DNA from: Pseudomonas sp. ABC1
GTDB taxonomy: Bacteria > Pseudomonadota > Gammaproteobacteria > Pseudomonadales > Pseudomonadaceae
Reading direction: 5' to 3'
Length of the DNA stretch: 64,000 nucleotides
NCBI RefSeq assembly: GCF_013395055.1
Contig: NZ_CP058349.1
Span: 372,001-436,000 of the forward strand
Under the pieces are notes generated by a model. The model worked only from the letters and a program-made list of their open reading frames with translations. It made no database searches and was not told where the DNA came from. The translations under genes and the position numbers were made by a program. The first letter of the stretch is position 1. Each line of letters opens with the position of its first letter. This document shows positions 28,099 through 39,193 of this stretch, one piece after another.

Positions 28099-29822
28099 AA
28101 TTCAGGCCCCATGGAGAAGTGCAGGCGAACGCCGCCGTCGCCGTCCAGCGGATGTGCCAGGTCGATACGGATCGGTCCCACCGGGGAAACCCAACGCACA
28201 CCCAGGCCCACGGCGCTCTTGAGCGAGGGGAAATCCAGCGAGTTGAAGGAATTGCCCTGGTCGACGAAGCTCGCCAGGCGCCAGCGCTCGGCGATGGAAT
28301 ACTGGTATTCGACGCTCATGGCGAACTGGTAGCGCCCACCGATACGGTCGCCATCGGAGTTGGTCGGCGACAGGCTCTGGTAGTCGTAACCGCGCACGCT
28401 CTGGTCGCCACCGGCGAAGTAACGCAGCGACGGTGGCACCTTGGTGTAACCGTCGGTCAGGTTGCCACCCAGTTGCACACGCCCGAGGAAGCGGTGATTG
28501 CGTGCCAGGGTGGTCAGGCCCTTGATCGTGGCGTTGCCGTGGATAAGGTTGGCGTCCGACAGCAGCCCTTCCTTGGCCGCCGACAACTCGAACTGCAACC
28601 GATAGCCCTCGCTCGGGTCCATGCGGTTGTCGCTGCGCAGGTAGCTGTAGGCGATGCCAGGCATCAGCAGCGTGCTCAATCCCGAGTCATCGCCCAGGCG
28701 ATACTCCTCGCGCTGCCATTTGAGCGACAGCACCCGCTGCCAGCCATTGGGCAGGTCACGGTGCCATTCCGGCCCCAGGGTCAACAGCCGGCTAAGGCTG
28801 TCGGTGTTGGCCAGCTCTTCATACTGGTAGCCGCCGGCATAGCGCAGCTTGTTGCTCAAGGGCGGATCGAGCGGCACTTCGTACCAGAGCCCAACGTTCT
28901 GCCTCGGCGCCGACAGCTCGGCTTCCGCGCCATAGCTGTGCCCCTGGGGATTGACCCAGTGCCGCGTCCAGTCGGAGCGCATGCGCGGCCCGACATCGGT
29001 GGAGAACCCAAAGCCCAGGCCCAGTGTGCGCGGCTCGCGGGTGGTCAGCAGCACGTCCACGGGAATGCGTTGCGCCTCTGCACGGCTCGGGTTGGCGTCG
29101 ACCCGCACCCCGGCGAAATAGCCGCTGGACTGCAACGCCTGGTTCAGGTCGGCGATCAGTTCGGAATCGTAGGGCGTGTCGGGCTGGAACGGCACCATGC
29201 GCGCCAGCAGGCTTTCTTCGAAGGGAAACTCCCCCTGGAAGCTCACATCGCCCAGGCGATAGCGCGGGCCGCTGTCGAAGATCAGTTCGATATCGGCAAC
29301 GCCTTCGTGGGGATCGACCTGCAGTTGTTGGCGTGTAAAACGCCCATCGAAGAAGCCGTATCGCGAAGCCTGGTTGAGGAACTGCTGCTTGGCATCCTCG
29401 TAGTGCCCGTGGTTGAGCACCTCGCCCTCTTTCAACAGGCGCCGGGGTACGCGAAAGGTCGGTATGTCGGCAGCCTCGCCATCCAGCCCGAGCACCACGC
29501 TGCGCAAACGCACCGGCTCGCCCGGAACCACGTTCAACACCAGGCGAGGCGTTTCACCGGCGATCACCTCGCTGCTCACCTGCCCCTGGTAATAGCCGAG
29601 GGCCTGCAGGGCTTTTTCCGCCTGCTGCAAGGCTATCCGGCTGTAACGCAGCAACTCCCGCTCATCGCGATCGCCCAGCTCGCCGACATAATTCTCGATG
29701 TTCTGCCGCAGTTCGCGGTTGCCCGGCTTGACCTTGACGTTCAGTTCAGCGGCAAACGCCTCGGCACCTGCCAGCGACAGGAAGAGGCCAAGGCAGGCGC
29801 CGTAGCGTTTGAGTTCTTTCAT
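28095..29822 (-). CDS. tamA: Outer-membrane translocation and assembly module protein TamA
   Basis: A 575-residue Omp85-family protein. A signal peptide (cleavage expected near AEAFA/AEL, residue 24) precedes three POTRA-like segments and a C-terminal 16-strand barrel with the Omp85 motif region YFAGGDQSVRGYDYQSL. It pairs with TamB. I set the start at 29822 for the signal peptide; the longer in-frame reading to 29909 would bury it. No good ribosome site is visible before this ATG, which is unusual. Confidence 0.93.
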   Translation of the reverse strand: MKELKRYGACLGLFLSLAGAEAFAAELNVKVKPGNRELRQNIENYVGELGDRDERELLRYSRIALQQAEKALQALGYYQGQVSSEVIAGETPRLVLNVVPGEPVRLRSVVLGLDGEAADIPTFRVPRRLLKEGEVLNHGHYEDAKQQFLNQASRYGFFDGRFTRQQLQVDPHEGVADIELIFDSGPRYRLGDVSFQGEFPFEESLLARMVPFQPDTPYDSELIADLNQALQSSGYFAGVRVDANPSRAEAQRIPVDVLLTTREPRTLGLGFGFSTDVGPRMRSDWTRHWVNPQGHSYGAEAELSAPRQNVGLWYEVPLDPPLSNKLRYAGGYQYEELANTDSLSRLLTLGPEWHRDLPNGWQRVLSLKWQREEYRLGDDSGLSTLLMPGIAYSYLRSDNRMDPSEGYRLQFELSAAKEGLLSDANLIHGNATIKGLTTLARNHRFLGRVQLGGNLTDGYTKVPPSLRYFAGGDQSVRGYDYQSLSPTNSDGDRIGGRYQFAMSVEYQYSIAERWRLASFVDQGNSFNSLDFPSLKSAVGLGVRWVSPVGPIRIDLAHPLDGDGGVRLHFSMGPEL

Positions 29823-29909
29823 GGGGGCGAATGCTAGGGGTTGTTGAGGTCCGCTCGCAAGCGGACATGCTGGCTCTGGCGGCGGGTGTCGCGGCCCTGG
29901 ACCGTGCAA

Positions 29910-30524
29910 TCAGCTCGACGCTATCGGGTAGAAGAACACATGCTCGACCACCGGGCCGATGGCGATCTGCCCAAGCTCCTCATAGCCACGCTTGCGGAAA
30001 TACTCCAGGTAGCGCGAATTGCCGGTATCGATGACCAGCCCCTGGGACTGCTCGTCCGCCATGCACCAGTCATGCACCGCCCGCAACAGCCGCTCGCCAT
30101 GCTGCTGCCCCTGGAACTGAGGGTGCACGCCGAGCAGTGGCAGCATATGGAAGGCGCCTGGCGGCAGGCTGCCCAGCAGGGTGCGCTGGTATTCGAGGTA
30201 GCGTCGGGTACTGCCGACACCGACAGAAAGCAGCATGCGCAACCGCCACAACCAGCTGTCGGTGATCGCCAGACGACGCTGGGGCGGCGCGATCAGGGCC
30301 ACCGCGATCAGCCGGTCACGCAGCAACAGGCCAATGGCCGGTTGCTCCTGGGTGAAATGCTGGTCGACCAAGGCACGGATCGTCGCCCGCAGGCGCTGCT
30401 CGTAGCCGGGACGCTCCGACTCGAACAGGTAGGTGAAAGTCGGGTCATGCAGGTAAGCCTGGTACAACAGGGTACGGGCTTCACGTGCATGGGCACTGTC
30501 GAGCAGGTGAATATCGGCAGACAT
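29910..30524 (-). CDS. GNAT-family N-acetyltransferase
   Basis: 204 residues. The acetyl-CoA-binding loop QFQGQQHGERLLRAV (a Q/RxxGxG/A-type motif) and the C-terminal strand pair around NSRYLEYFRKRGYEELGQI are typical of GNAT enzymes. AGGAAG lies seven bases before the start. Substrate unknown. It is divergent from xthA and tail-to-head with tamA 87 bp downstream, so cotranscription with tamAB is possible. Confidence 0.8.
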   Translation of the reverse strand: MSADIHLLDSAHAREARTLLYQAYLHDPTFTYLFESERPGYEQRLRATIRALVDQHFTQEQPAIGLLLRDRLIAVALIAPPQRRLAITDSWLWRLRMLLSVGVGSTRRYLEYQRTLLGSLPPGAFHMLPLLGVHPQFQGQQHGERLLRAVHDWCMADEQSQGLVIDTGNSRYLEYFRKRGYEELGQIAIGPVVEHVFFYPIASS

Positions 30525-30690
30525 TGTCGTTCTTCCTTAATGACATCGATGGCATCGACGACGGCTCCGGCCGGCCCTATCCGTGCAGTGCAGGCGCCCA
30601 TTGTGCATGTTCGAACCGCTGGCGCTGCCGAGGTTCCCTCCATCCACCCGGCCTGCCTAAAATGGCGCTTCCATACTGAAAGGCCCGACC

Positions 30691-31506
30691 ATGAAACTCG
30701 TCTCCTTCAATATCAACGGCTTGCGCGCCAGGCCGCACCAACTGGCCGCGCTGATCGAAAAACACCAGCCCGACGTCATCGGCTTGCAGGAAACCAAGGT
30801 CTCCGACGAGCAATTTCCCCTGGCCGAGGTTGAAGCCCTGGGCTATCACGTCCATTACCACGGGCAGAAAGGCCACTATGGCGTCGCCCTGATGTCACGC
30901 CAGGCGCCCCTGGAAATCCACAAGGGCTTTCCGGGTGATGCAGAAGACGCACAGCGGCGCTTTATCTGGGGCCGCTTCGCCGATGCCCAGGGCAACCCCG
31001 TGGTGGTGATGAACGGCTACTTTCCCCAGGGTGAAAGCCGCGACCACCCGACCAAGTTTCCTGCCAAGAACCGCTTCTATGCCGACCTGCAAGCATTGCT
31101 GGAAGAGCGCTTCAGCCCTGACGAGGCGCTGGCCATCATGGGCGACTTCAATATCTCCCCACAGGATTGCGACATCGGCATCGGCGAGGTCAACGCCAAG
31201 CGCTGGCTGCGCACCGGCAAATGCAGCTTCCTGCCGGAAGAGCGTGAATGGATGGAAAAACTCAAAGCCTGGGGTCTGCAGGACAGCTTCCGCACCCAGC
31301 ACCCGGAAGTGAACGATCTCTTCAGTTGGTTCGATTACCGCAGCCGAGGCTTCGAGGACGAACCCCGCCGCGGCCTGCGCATCGACCTGATCCTCGCCAC
31401 CGCCCCACTCCTGGCCCGCCTTGATACCAGCGGCGTGGACTACGACATCCGAGGCATGGAAAAACCTTCCGATCACTGCCCGGTCTGGCTGCAATTGAAG
31501 CCCTGA
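30691..31506 (+). CDS. xthA: Exodeoxyribonuclease III
   Basis: A 271-residue endonuclease/exonuclease/phosphatase-family enzyme for abasic-site repair. Conserved active-site segments: FNINGLRAR, IGLQETKV, NGYFPQGES, MGDFNISPQDCD, LFSWFDYRSRGF, LRIDLILAT and the terminal SDHCPVWL. Length and order match E. coli XthA. AAAGG precedes the ATG. Confidence 0.95.
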   Translation: MKLVSFNINGLRARPHQLAALIEKHQPDVIGLQETKVSDEQFPLAEVEALGYHVHYHGQKGHYGVALMSRQAPLEIHKGFPGDAEDAQRRFIWGRFADAQGNPVVVMNGYFPQGESRDHPTKFPAKNRFYADLQALLEERFSPDEALAIMGDFNISPQDCDIGIGEVNAKRWLRTGKCSFLPEEREWMEKLKAWGLQDSFRTQHPEVNDLFSWFDYRSRGFEDEPRRGLRIDLILATAPLLARLDTSGVDYDIRGMEKPSDHCPVWLQLKP

Positions 31507-31540
31507 TGGCGTGCGAGCTGTCGTGGATGATCCAGCGTAA

Positions 31541-31565
31541 ATAAAAAAACGCGGCCGAGGCCGCG
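31541..31565 (-). terminator. Rho-independent terminator of the aldehyde dehydrogenase gene
   Basis: CGCGGCC / GGCCGCG hairpin followed on the minus strand by TTTTTTTAT. It lies about 110 bases beyond the minus-strand aldehyde dehydrogenase stop and in the convergent gap with xthA. Confidence 0.85.
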
Positions 31566-31672
31566 CTGCGAGGATGGTTGCCGGATCGAGACAAGAGCAG
31601 GGATCAACCATCGCACCCGAGGGGTGCTGCAAGTGAACCGGCGCATCGGAGCGGACGCGCCGGACCCATCAT

Positions 31673-33193
<1,521 letters not shown>

Positions 33194-33347
33194 GATGGGG
33201 CCTCTTTTGTTGTCGTCGAATCGATCTGCTGTTGCCTGTCCTTGCTGACAGGCGATGACCGATATTAGGCAGCGCGACGACAACCCCGGAATGCCCCCAT
33301 GGGCGATAGACCCTACTCATTTGGTAGTAGACGGCCTGTCGCCTGGC

Positions 33348-34052
33348 TCAGAAATCATCCTCGACCTGCCCATCGCGCATACGAAACTCGCGGCTCTGCA
33401 GGTAGGCATTGCGGATGAAGATATAGCGATCGCCAGTGACCATTCTTTCGGCCGCCAGCAGGCTGGCGCGGGTATCGACCACGTCGACGCCCATCAGCGT
33501 GTTGCGCGAGGGCACATGCTGCATGTACGGATAGGGTTGCAGGTAGGTGTCCGGCACCCGACCCACCGCATCGCGCACGGTACTCGGCCCCAGCAGCGGC
33601 AGGACGACATAAGGGCCGTTGCCCAGGCCCCAGACACCGAGGGTCTGGCCGAAATCCTCGTCATTGCGTTGCAGACCCATGCGGGTGGCGACATCGACGA
33701 AGCCCAGCAGGCCGAAGGTGGTGTTGAACAGGATACGGCTGGTATCCACACCCGCATCGTGCACCTTGCCTTGCAGCAGGTTGTTGCTCAGGACGACCAC
33801 ATCGCCGACGTTACGGAAGAAATTACCGATACCGTCTTCCAGAGGCGCGGGCGTCACCTTCTGGTAACCCTTGGCCAGGGGCTTGAGGGTGTAGCGGTCG
33901 AGCGTATCGTTGAAGCGGAAGACCACACGGTTGAAGCCTTCCCACGGATCTTCCTCGGCCGCCTGGGCGGAAACGGCGCAGAACGACGCCATGAATCCCA
34001 GCGAAACGAATGTGGCGATACGGCCGAGTTTCTTCATGCCGAACGTATGCAT
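33348..34052 (-). CDS. mlaA: MlaA/VacJ family outer-membrane lipid asymmetry protein
   Basis: A 234-residue VacJ-family protein removing mislocalised phospholipid from the outer leaflet of the outer membrane with the Mla pathway. Conserved AEEDPWEGFNRVVFRFND after the signal peptide, NLLQGK, RILFNTTFGLLGFVDVATRMG, GVWGLGNGPYVVLPLLGPS and DARASLL-type segments are present. The signal peptide (KKLGRIATFVSLGFMASFCAVSAQA) seems to be signal peptidase I type; its single Cys lacks a lipobox, unlike E. coli MlaA. I choose the ATG with AGGGG nine bases upstream; two other in-frame ATGs flank it. Confidence 0.93.
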   Translation of the reverse strand: MHTFGMKKLGRIATFVSLGFMASFCAVSAQAAEEDPWEGFNRVVFRFNDTLDRYTLKPLAKGYQKVTPAPLEDGIGNFFRNVGDVVVLSNNLLQGKVHDAGVDTSRILFNTTFGLLGFVDVATRMGLQRNDEDFGQTLGVWGLGNGPYVVLPLLGPSTVRDAVGRVPDTYLQPYPYMQHVPSRNTLMGVDVVDTRASLLAAERMVTGDRYIFIRNAYLQSREFRMRDGQVEDDF

Positions 34053-34325
34053 GCAAGACATCCCCTGACGGATATGGACAGTAATGGTCGAAGGGGCGGG
34101 ATTATAAAGCCATTGCACCGGCAAACGGCAAAACCCACCCCCGAAAGGCGGCGATCATACTACGTACCCTGATCGACGAAGCACCCGCGCAACCCCTGCT
34201 TCTCCTGTCGGCAGATTTCTTCCGCCAAGGCTCTACAAAGCACGATTGCCCAGTTGCATTGGGCCTGCCGGACAGGCAGTCTTTTCTGCCATCCTCACCC
34301 TTTGAAAACACGGGATCACTGCACC

Positions 34326-35039
34326 ATGCCGCTGCGGATATGCATTCTGGAAACCGATCTTCTCCACCCCGATCTGAGCGAGCGTTATCAGGGTTATGCG
34401 CGGATGTTCCAGCAGTTGCTGGATAACCAGCCGATCACGGCGGAATTCAGCACATTCAATGTCTTCCAGGGCAATTACCCACCCGCCGGGCAACGCTACG
34501 ATGCCTATCTGGTGACTGGCAGCAAGGCCGACTCCTTTGGCAGCGACCCATGGATACAGACGCTCAAGCAATACCTGCTGGAGCGCTTCCTCGCCGGTGA
34601 CAAGTTGCTGGGCGTCTGCTTTGGCCATCAGTTGCTGGCCCTGCTGCTCGGCGGCGAGACGCGACGTGCGGAACGCGGCTGGGGGCTGGGGCTGCACCGC
34701 TACCGGCTGGAACATCGTCCGGAGTGGATGCAGCCTGCAGTGGAAGAACTGACCCTGTTGATCAGTCACCAGGACCAGGTCACGCGCCTGCCGGAGAACG
34801 CCACCCTGCTGGCGTCCAGCGACTTCTGCCCCCACGCGGCCTACTGCATCGGCGATCAGGTCCTGTGCTTCCAGGGGCACCCCGAGTTCGTCACCGACTA
34901 TTCACGCGCCCTGCTCGACCTGCGCCGCCCGAACTACGGCGAGCAGCTCTACCAGACCGCCCTGGACAGCCTGCAACACGAACATCACGGCCGCACCGTC
35001 GGCGCCTGGATGCTGCACTTCATCGCCTGGAACCGCTAG
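34326..35039 (+). CDS. Class I glutamine amidotransferase-like protein
   Basis: A 237-residue single-domain GATase1 protein. The nucleophile elbow GVCFGHQLLA places the catalytic Cys at 98, and CFQGHPEF carries the catalytic His. Stand-alone members of this group resemble GMP-synthase amidotransferase domains and gamma-glutamyl-polyamine or peptide hydrolases. No partner synthetase is adjacent, so its acceptor is unknown. The longer in-frame reading from 34254 is rejected since MPLRICILETD is the natural start of the fold. Confidence 0.8.
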   Translation: MPLRICILETDLLHPDLSERYQGYARMFQQLLDNQPITAEFSTFNVFQGNYPPAGQRYDAYLVTGSKADSFGSDPWIQTLKQYLLERFLAGDKLLGVCFGHQLLALLLGGETRRAERGWGLGLHRYRLEHRPEWMQPAVEELTLLISHQDQVTRLPENATLLASSDFCPHAAYCIGDQVLCFQGHPEFVTDYSRALLDLRRPNYGEQLYQTALDSLQHEHHGRTVGAWMLHFIAWNR

Positions 35040-35045
35040 CAACCC

Positions 35046-35065
35046 GCACAGGGTGCGCCCTGTGC
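35046..35065. terminator. Palindromic hairpin between convergent genes
   Basis: GCACAGGG / CCCTGTGC, 8-bp stem with a TGCG tetraloop, in the 36-bp gap between the amidotransferase and corA stops. No strong T run on either side; probably a bidirectional end signal. Confidence 0.6.
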
Positions 35066-35075
35066 ACGGCGTCCC

Positions 35076-36047
35076 CTACAACCAGCCGTAGTGTCGGAAA
35101 CTGGCATACAGGCTGACGCAGCCGACAGCCAGGAATCCCAGCACACCGAAGTAGCCGTATTGCCACTCGAGTTCCGGCATGAAGCGGAAATTCATGCCGT
35201 AGATCCCCGCCACCGCAGTCGGAAACGCCAGGATCGCCGCCCAGGCGGCGAACTTGCGCTGGGTCACGCTCTGCCGCGACGCCTCCAGCAACAGCCCGGT
35301 CTCGATGGCGTGGTCTGCCATCTCGCGCTGCATGCCGACATCCTCCAGCAAGCGGCTGACATGGATCGCCACGTCGCGGAAATAAGGCCGCATATGCTTG
35401 TCGATGAAGGGGAAATCCAGCCGTTGCAGTTCCTGGCAGATTTCCGCCAGCGGCCCGATATGGCGGCGCAGGCGCTGCAGGTCACGCCGCAGACGGTGAA
35501 TGACCTCCACATCGGTCTGGGTCAGCGGACGCTCCAGCACATTCTGCTCAAGGGCCTCCAGCTCGCTGTAATAGGTGTCCATCAGCGGGTGGTAGCTTTC
35601 AATGACGAAGGACAACAACGCATACAGCACGAAGTCCTCGGCATGCGCCAGCAGTAGCGGGCGGGCCTCGCAGCGCTGGCGCACCTGGGCATAGGACGGC
35701 GAATTGCCGTAACGCGCACTGATGACATACCCCTTGCCGGCGAACAGTTGCGTCTCGACGAACTTCAGCTCGCCATCGATGCGCAAGGGCGAATAGACCA
35801 CCAGGAACAGCGCATCGCCAAAGGTCTCCAGCTTGGCCCGCGTGTGCCGCTGCAAGGCATCCTCCAGGGCCAGTTCATGCAACCCGAACTGCCGTTGCAG
35901 CGTGCGCAATTCCTCGCCACTCGGATCATGCAGGCCGATCCAGACGAAATGCTCGGGCTTGCGCGACCACTCCAGCCCCTCGTCCAGACTGATATCGGCG
36001 ACCTTCCGCCCCTGGCTGTAGACCGCAGCCCCTACGACGCTCCCCAT
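35076..36047 (-). CDS. corA: CorA-family divalent cation transporter
   Basis: 323 residues: a cytoplasmic alpha/beta N-terminal domain, a long stalk helix and two C-terminal transmembrane helices with the signature YGMNF between them (GIYGMNFRFMPELEWQYGY). The E-x-x-W/Y loop resembles Mg2+/Co2+ transporters of the CorA group. ATG at 36047 is chosen because AAGGAG lies six bases before it; two upstream in-frame ATGs lack this. Confidence 0.93.
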   Translation of the reverse strand: MGSVVGAAVYSQGRKVADISLDEGLEWSRKPEHFVWIGLHDPSGEELRTLQRQFGLHELALEDALQRHTRAKLETFGDALFLVVYSPLRIDGELKFVETQLFAGKGYVISARYGNSPSYAQVRQRCEARPLLLAHAEDFVLYALLSFVIESYHPLMDTYYSELEALEQNVLERPLTQTDVEVIHRLRRDLQRLRRHIGPLAEICQELQRLDFPFIDKHMRPYFRDVAIHVSRLLEDVGMQREMADHAIETGLLLEASRQSVTQRKFAAWAAILAFPTAVAGIYGMNFRFMPELEWQYGYFGVLGFLAVGCVSLYASFRHYGWL

Positions 36048-36200
36048 GAATGGCTCCTTCTTGCCCATGCTCGGCCGGTTTGTATCACATCGCGGCAAGC
36101 GGTGGCCGCACATCCGACCTTCCGCCGATCGCCCACATTAAAGTTCCCTGCATCGCCGCCGCCAACATGGCAACGTCCGTCTACATTTCGGTATAGCCCT

Positions 36201-37283
36201 ATGAGCCTGTTGTCCTCCCTGTCCAGCCCTTCGAGCAGCGCCGCGGCCCTCTACAAGGCACAGAGCACCCCGACAGCCGCCAACGCCCAGCAGACACTGA
36301 CCAATCGCATCGCCGAACGCCTCGGCCTGCAACCGGGCAGCCTGGGCGGGCAAGCCAGTGACTACACCCCGGAGAAAGTCGCCGAGCGTGTCGTCGGTTA
36401 CGCCGAACGCGCGTTGCAGCGCGAGAGTGCCGCAGGCGCCAGCCCGGAACGCCTGGAATACGTACTCGGCCAGATCCGCAAGGGCGTGGACAAGGGCATC
36501 GGCGAGGCCAAGGACATACTCGACAGCCTCGGCGTGCTGCAAGGCAAGGTCGCCAGCGATATCGAAGACACCTACTCGCGTATCCAGACCGGGCTCGACT
36601 CGTTGCAGAAGGACTACGCCCAGACGACTGGCGCCAGCAACCTGATCCAGGCCTCCACCAGCCAGCGCTTCGCCGCACAGGCTTCGAGTTTCGAACTCTC
36701 GGTGACCACCCGCGACGGCGACCTGCTGCGCATCTCCATCGCCCAGTCGTCAGCGGCCTGGAGCCAGAGCACTAGCAGCAGCGGGCGCAGCGAACAGGGC
36801 TTCCTGCAGATCAGCGGCCTGCAGGTCAGCGTCGAAGGCGAACTGGATGACGAGGAAAAAGCCGCGCTGGAGAAACTGCTGGGACAGGTCAGCGAACTGT
36901 CGGACCGTTTCTTCTCGGGTGACCTCGACGGTGCCTTCGACCAGGCCCTGGCACTGGAACTCGACGGCGAGCAGCTCTACTCCATGTCGCTGCAACTGAC
37001 CCAGACCAGCGTGCGCCTGGCCACCGACACCTACAGCAGCGTCGCCGGCAACAGCGGCGACGGCCAGGCCATCAGTGCCGTCAACCCGGCCCTGAAGGAA
37101 TATGCCCAGGGCCTGCTGGAAGCCCTGCACAGTGCCAATAGCCTGCTGCTCAACGGTAAGGAAAGCCTCGAACGCCTGCTCTCCGGCGTGATGAGCACCG
37201 ACGAGCGATTCGATGCGCCAGCCCTGGAAAAAGCCGAGAAGCTCAACAGCACGCTCCTGCAAGGCCAGCAGAGCGAGGTCTGA
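36201..37283 (+). CDS. DUF5610 domain-containing protein
   Basis: 360 residues, no signal peptide or membrane span. Residues about 30-140 match the DUF5610 pattern (IAERLGLQPGSL, YTPEKVAERVVGY, KGVDKGIGEAKDILDSLGVL, DIEDTYSRIQTGLDSL). The remainder is Ser/Gln-rich with a beta-type segment (SSFELSVTTRDGDLLRISIAQS) and helical stretches. The function of the family is unknown. It stands alone between corA (divergent) and the FecI set. Confidence 0.75.
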   Translation: MSLLSSLSSPSSSAAALYKAQSTPTAANAQQTLTNRIAERLGLQPGSLGGQASDYTPEKVAERVVGYAERALQRESAAGASPERLEYVLGQIRKGVDKGIGEAKDILDSLGVLQGKVASDIEDTYSRIQTGLDSLQKDYAQTTGASNLIQASTSQRFAAQASSFELSVTTRDGDLLRISIAQSSAAWSQSTSSSGRSEQGFLQISGLQVSVEGELDDEEKAALEKLLGQVSELSDRFFSGDLDGAFDQALALELDGEQLYSMSLQLTQTSVRLATDTYSSVAGNSGDGQAISAVNPALKEYAQGLLEALHSANSLLLNGKESLERLLSGVMSTDERFDAPALEKAEKLNSTLLQGQQSEV

Positions 37284-37346
37284 TACACGCCGGCACACAA
37301 CCGCAAGGCATGCGCCCATGCCTTGCGGGCCGGAGCGGGTCGAATC

Positions 37347-37365
37347 TAGAATGATTATCATCTTA
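37347..37365 (+). promoter_or_regulatory. Fur box upstream of fecI
   Basis: TAGAATGATTATCATCTTA matches the 19-bp Fur consensus at 13 positions, with 10 of 11 in the central ATGATAATCAT core. It lies 18 bases before the fecI ATG, so iron-bound Fur would block this promoter. Confidence 0.8.
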
Positions 37366-37382
37366 TCGATCCCGAGATCGCC

Positions 37383-37907
37383 ATGCATGCGTCAAGGCCG
37401 CCGTCCGGCTCTCCTCTCACCGAACTCTATCGCAACAACCACCGCTGGCTGATCAACTGGCTGCGCTCGCGTACCGGCTGCAGCGAGCTGTCCGCCGACC
37501 TGGCCCAGGACACCTTCCTGCGCATCCTCAAGAACGAAGACAGCATCGGTTCAATCCGTGAGCCGCGCAGCTACCTGGCGACCATCGCGCGGCGCATGAT
37601 GATCGACCATTTCCGCCGCGACAGGCTGGAACGTGCCTGGCTCCAGGTGCTCAGCGAACAACCCGAGCACTACGCCATTTCCCCCGAGGAACAGACCCTG
37701 CTGCTGGAAACCCTGCAAGCGCTGGACAGTATGCTGGCCGGGCTCGGCCGGCAGGTGCGCCAGACCTTCATCCTCTCGCAACTCGAAGGCCTGCCTTACC
37801 AGCGCATCGCAGAAACCCTCGGCATCTCGCTGGCCACCGTCAACCGCAACATGGCCAAGGCCGCACAGCACTGCATGCTCTACGCCCTGCAAGCAGAAGA
37901 GCACTAG
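37383..37907 (+). CDS. fecI: FecI-type ECF sigma factor
   Basis: 174 residues with sigma region 2 (LSADLAQDTFLRILKN, YLATIARRMMIDHFRRDRLE) and region 4 helix-turn-helix (LPYQRIAETLGISLATVNRNM). Iron-starvation ECF sigma factors direct transcription of a cognate TonB receptor when a ferric siderophore is sensed. A Fur box precedes it and fecR follows with no gap, then the receptor 3. Confidence 0.93.
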   Translation: MHASRPPSGSPLTELYRNNHRWLINWLRSRTGCSELSADLAQDTFLRILKNEDSIGSIREPRSYLATIARRMMIDHFRRDRLERAWLQVLSEQPEHYAISPEEQTLLLETLQALDSMLAGLGRQVRQTFILSQLEGLPYQRIAETLGISLATVNRNMAKAAQHCMLYALQAEEH

Positions 37908-38867
37908 ATGCCCCCTCTCAGTGAAGAACAGCAAGCGGCACTGGCCAGGGCCGCACACTGGTTCAGCCGCCTGCACAGCGAAGACCTCAGCGCCACCGAG
38001 CGCCAACACTGGCAGGCCTGGCATGACGGCAGCCCGCTCAACGCCTGGGCCTGGCAGCAGGCGGAGCGCTTGCAGCAACGCCTGAGCGGCGCCCCGCTCC
38101 AGGCGGGACGAACCCTGGCACTGGCAGGCGAACGCCGCACCACCGAACGCCGCTCACTGCTCAAGGGCATCGCCCTGTTGCTCGGCACCGGTGGGCTGGG
38201 TTGGGGCGGCTACCGCCAGGGCAGCTTCGACGCCTGGTTGAGCGACCTGCACACGGCCAGCGGCGAGCGCCTGTCGCACAGCCTGCCCGACGGCAGCCAG
38301 TTGCACCTCAACAGCGCCAGCACCGTGGATGTTCGCTACGACAGCCAGCAGCGCCTGCTGGAACTGCGCCGGGGCGAGATCATGCTGGCCAGCGCCACCG
38401 ACCCGGCAGGCCGCCCGCTACGCGTACGCACCGCACAAGGCACGGTGCGGGCACTGGGCACGCGCTTCTCGGTACGCTGCCTGGACGACGGGCAGACCCG
38501 GGTGGCCGTCCACCAGCACAGCGTCGAAATCACCCCCAGCGACGGCCAGCCGGTACGCCTGGAGAGCGGCAACCAGGCAATCTTCGACCGCAGCGGCATC
38601 CTCCGGCAGACTGCCGTTGTCCCTGGCCAGGATGCCTGGCAGCAGAACCAGTTGATCGTCAACGACTGGCGCCTGGACGACTTCATCACCGAACTCGCGC
38701 GCCATCGCCGTGGCTGGCTGCGCTGCGCCCCCGCCGTGGCGCAGTTGCGTATCAGCGGCACCTTCGACCTGCGCGATACCGAGCAGATCCTGCGCGCCCT
38801 GGCATCTTCGTTGCCGGTGCGGATCGAACGGCGCACGGACTACTGGATCAGCGTCGTGGGGCGCTGA
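37908..38867 (+). CDS. fecR: FecR-type anti-sigma regulator
   Basis: 319 residues. The N-terminal cytoplasmic part (AAHWFSRLHSEDLSATERQHW...W) is the sigma-binding domain; a transmembrane helix (ALLLGTGGLGWGGY) near 86-103 leads to the periplasmic FecR domain (LPDGSQLHLNSASTVDVRY, VRALGTRFSVR). The C-terminal region receives the signal from the receptor's N-terminal domain. The ATG is directly after the fecI stop. Confidence 0.93.
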   Translation: MPPLSEEQQAALARAAHWFSRLHSEDLSATERQHWQAWHDGSPLNAWAWQQAERLQQRLSGAPLQAGRTLALAGERRTTERRSLLKGIALLLGTGGLGWGGYRQGSFDAWLSDLHTASGERLSHSLPDGSQLHLNSASTVDVRYDSQQRLLELRRGEIMLASATDPAGRPLRVRTAQGTVRALGTRFSVRCLDDGQTRVAVHQHSVEITPSDGQPVRLESGNQAIFDRSGILRQTAVVPGQDAWQQNQLIVNDWRLDDFITELARHRRGWLRCAPAVAQLRISGTFDLRDTEQILRALASSLPVRIERRTDYWISVVGR

Positions 38868-39193
38868 CGTACATCGCATCGCGAACCCGACGCCCCTCCA
38901 GGCAACACGCATGAATACATCCCTGTAGCTCTACCCCACTCGTCGTTCCCGCGCAGGCGGGAACCCAGGTGCGCGGGCTTATGGCCAACGAGCCTTTTCC
39001 ACAGTCATCACCAAAGACAGTGGTACGGATACCCGCAGGCAAGAGCACGATCCCGCGCCGCATGCAGCAGATCCGCTGGAAAATTCGTAGAAACGGATTT
39101 TTTCAGTGAGGATGATATTTTTTCACGTTCTCGTTCGACCCATGAAGGCGGACAGCATCCCGCCGCCTGCCAACCAGAAGAGAAACCGTCGAA
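38868..39193. other. fecR-receptor intergenic region with repeat copy C
   Basis: 326 bases without a gene. It holds repeat copy C (38909-38985) and an AT-richer stretch around 39085-39125 just before the receptor. The receptor's ECF-dependent promoter should lie here, but I cannot identify the -35/-10 with confidence. Confidence 0.5.
38909..38985 (+). repeat. Dispersed intergenic repeat, copy C (partial, rearranged)
   Basis: CACGCATGAATACATCCC-TGTAGCTCTA matches copies A and B directly. The following CGCGCAGGCGGGAACCCAGG matches the A/B segment CCTGGG-CCGCCTGCGCG in the opposite orientation, and TTATGGCC is shared again. So copy C is a shortened copy with one inverted block. Confidence 0.7.

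Noticed and set aside
26668..28332. 554-aa plus-strand frame opposite tamB
   Set aside because: Shadow of tamB/tamA; no ribosome site or family pattern.
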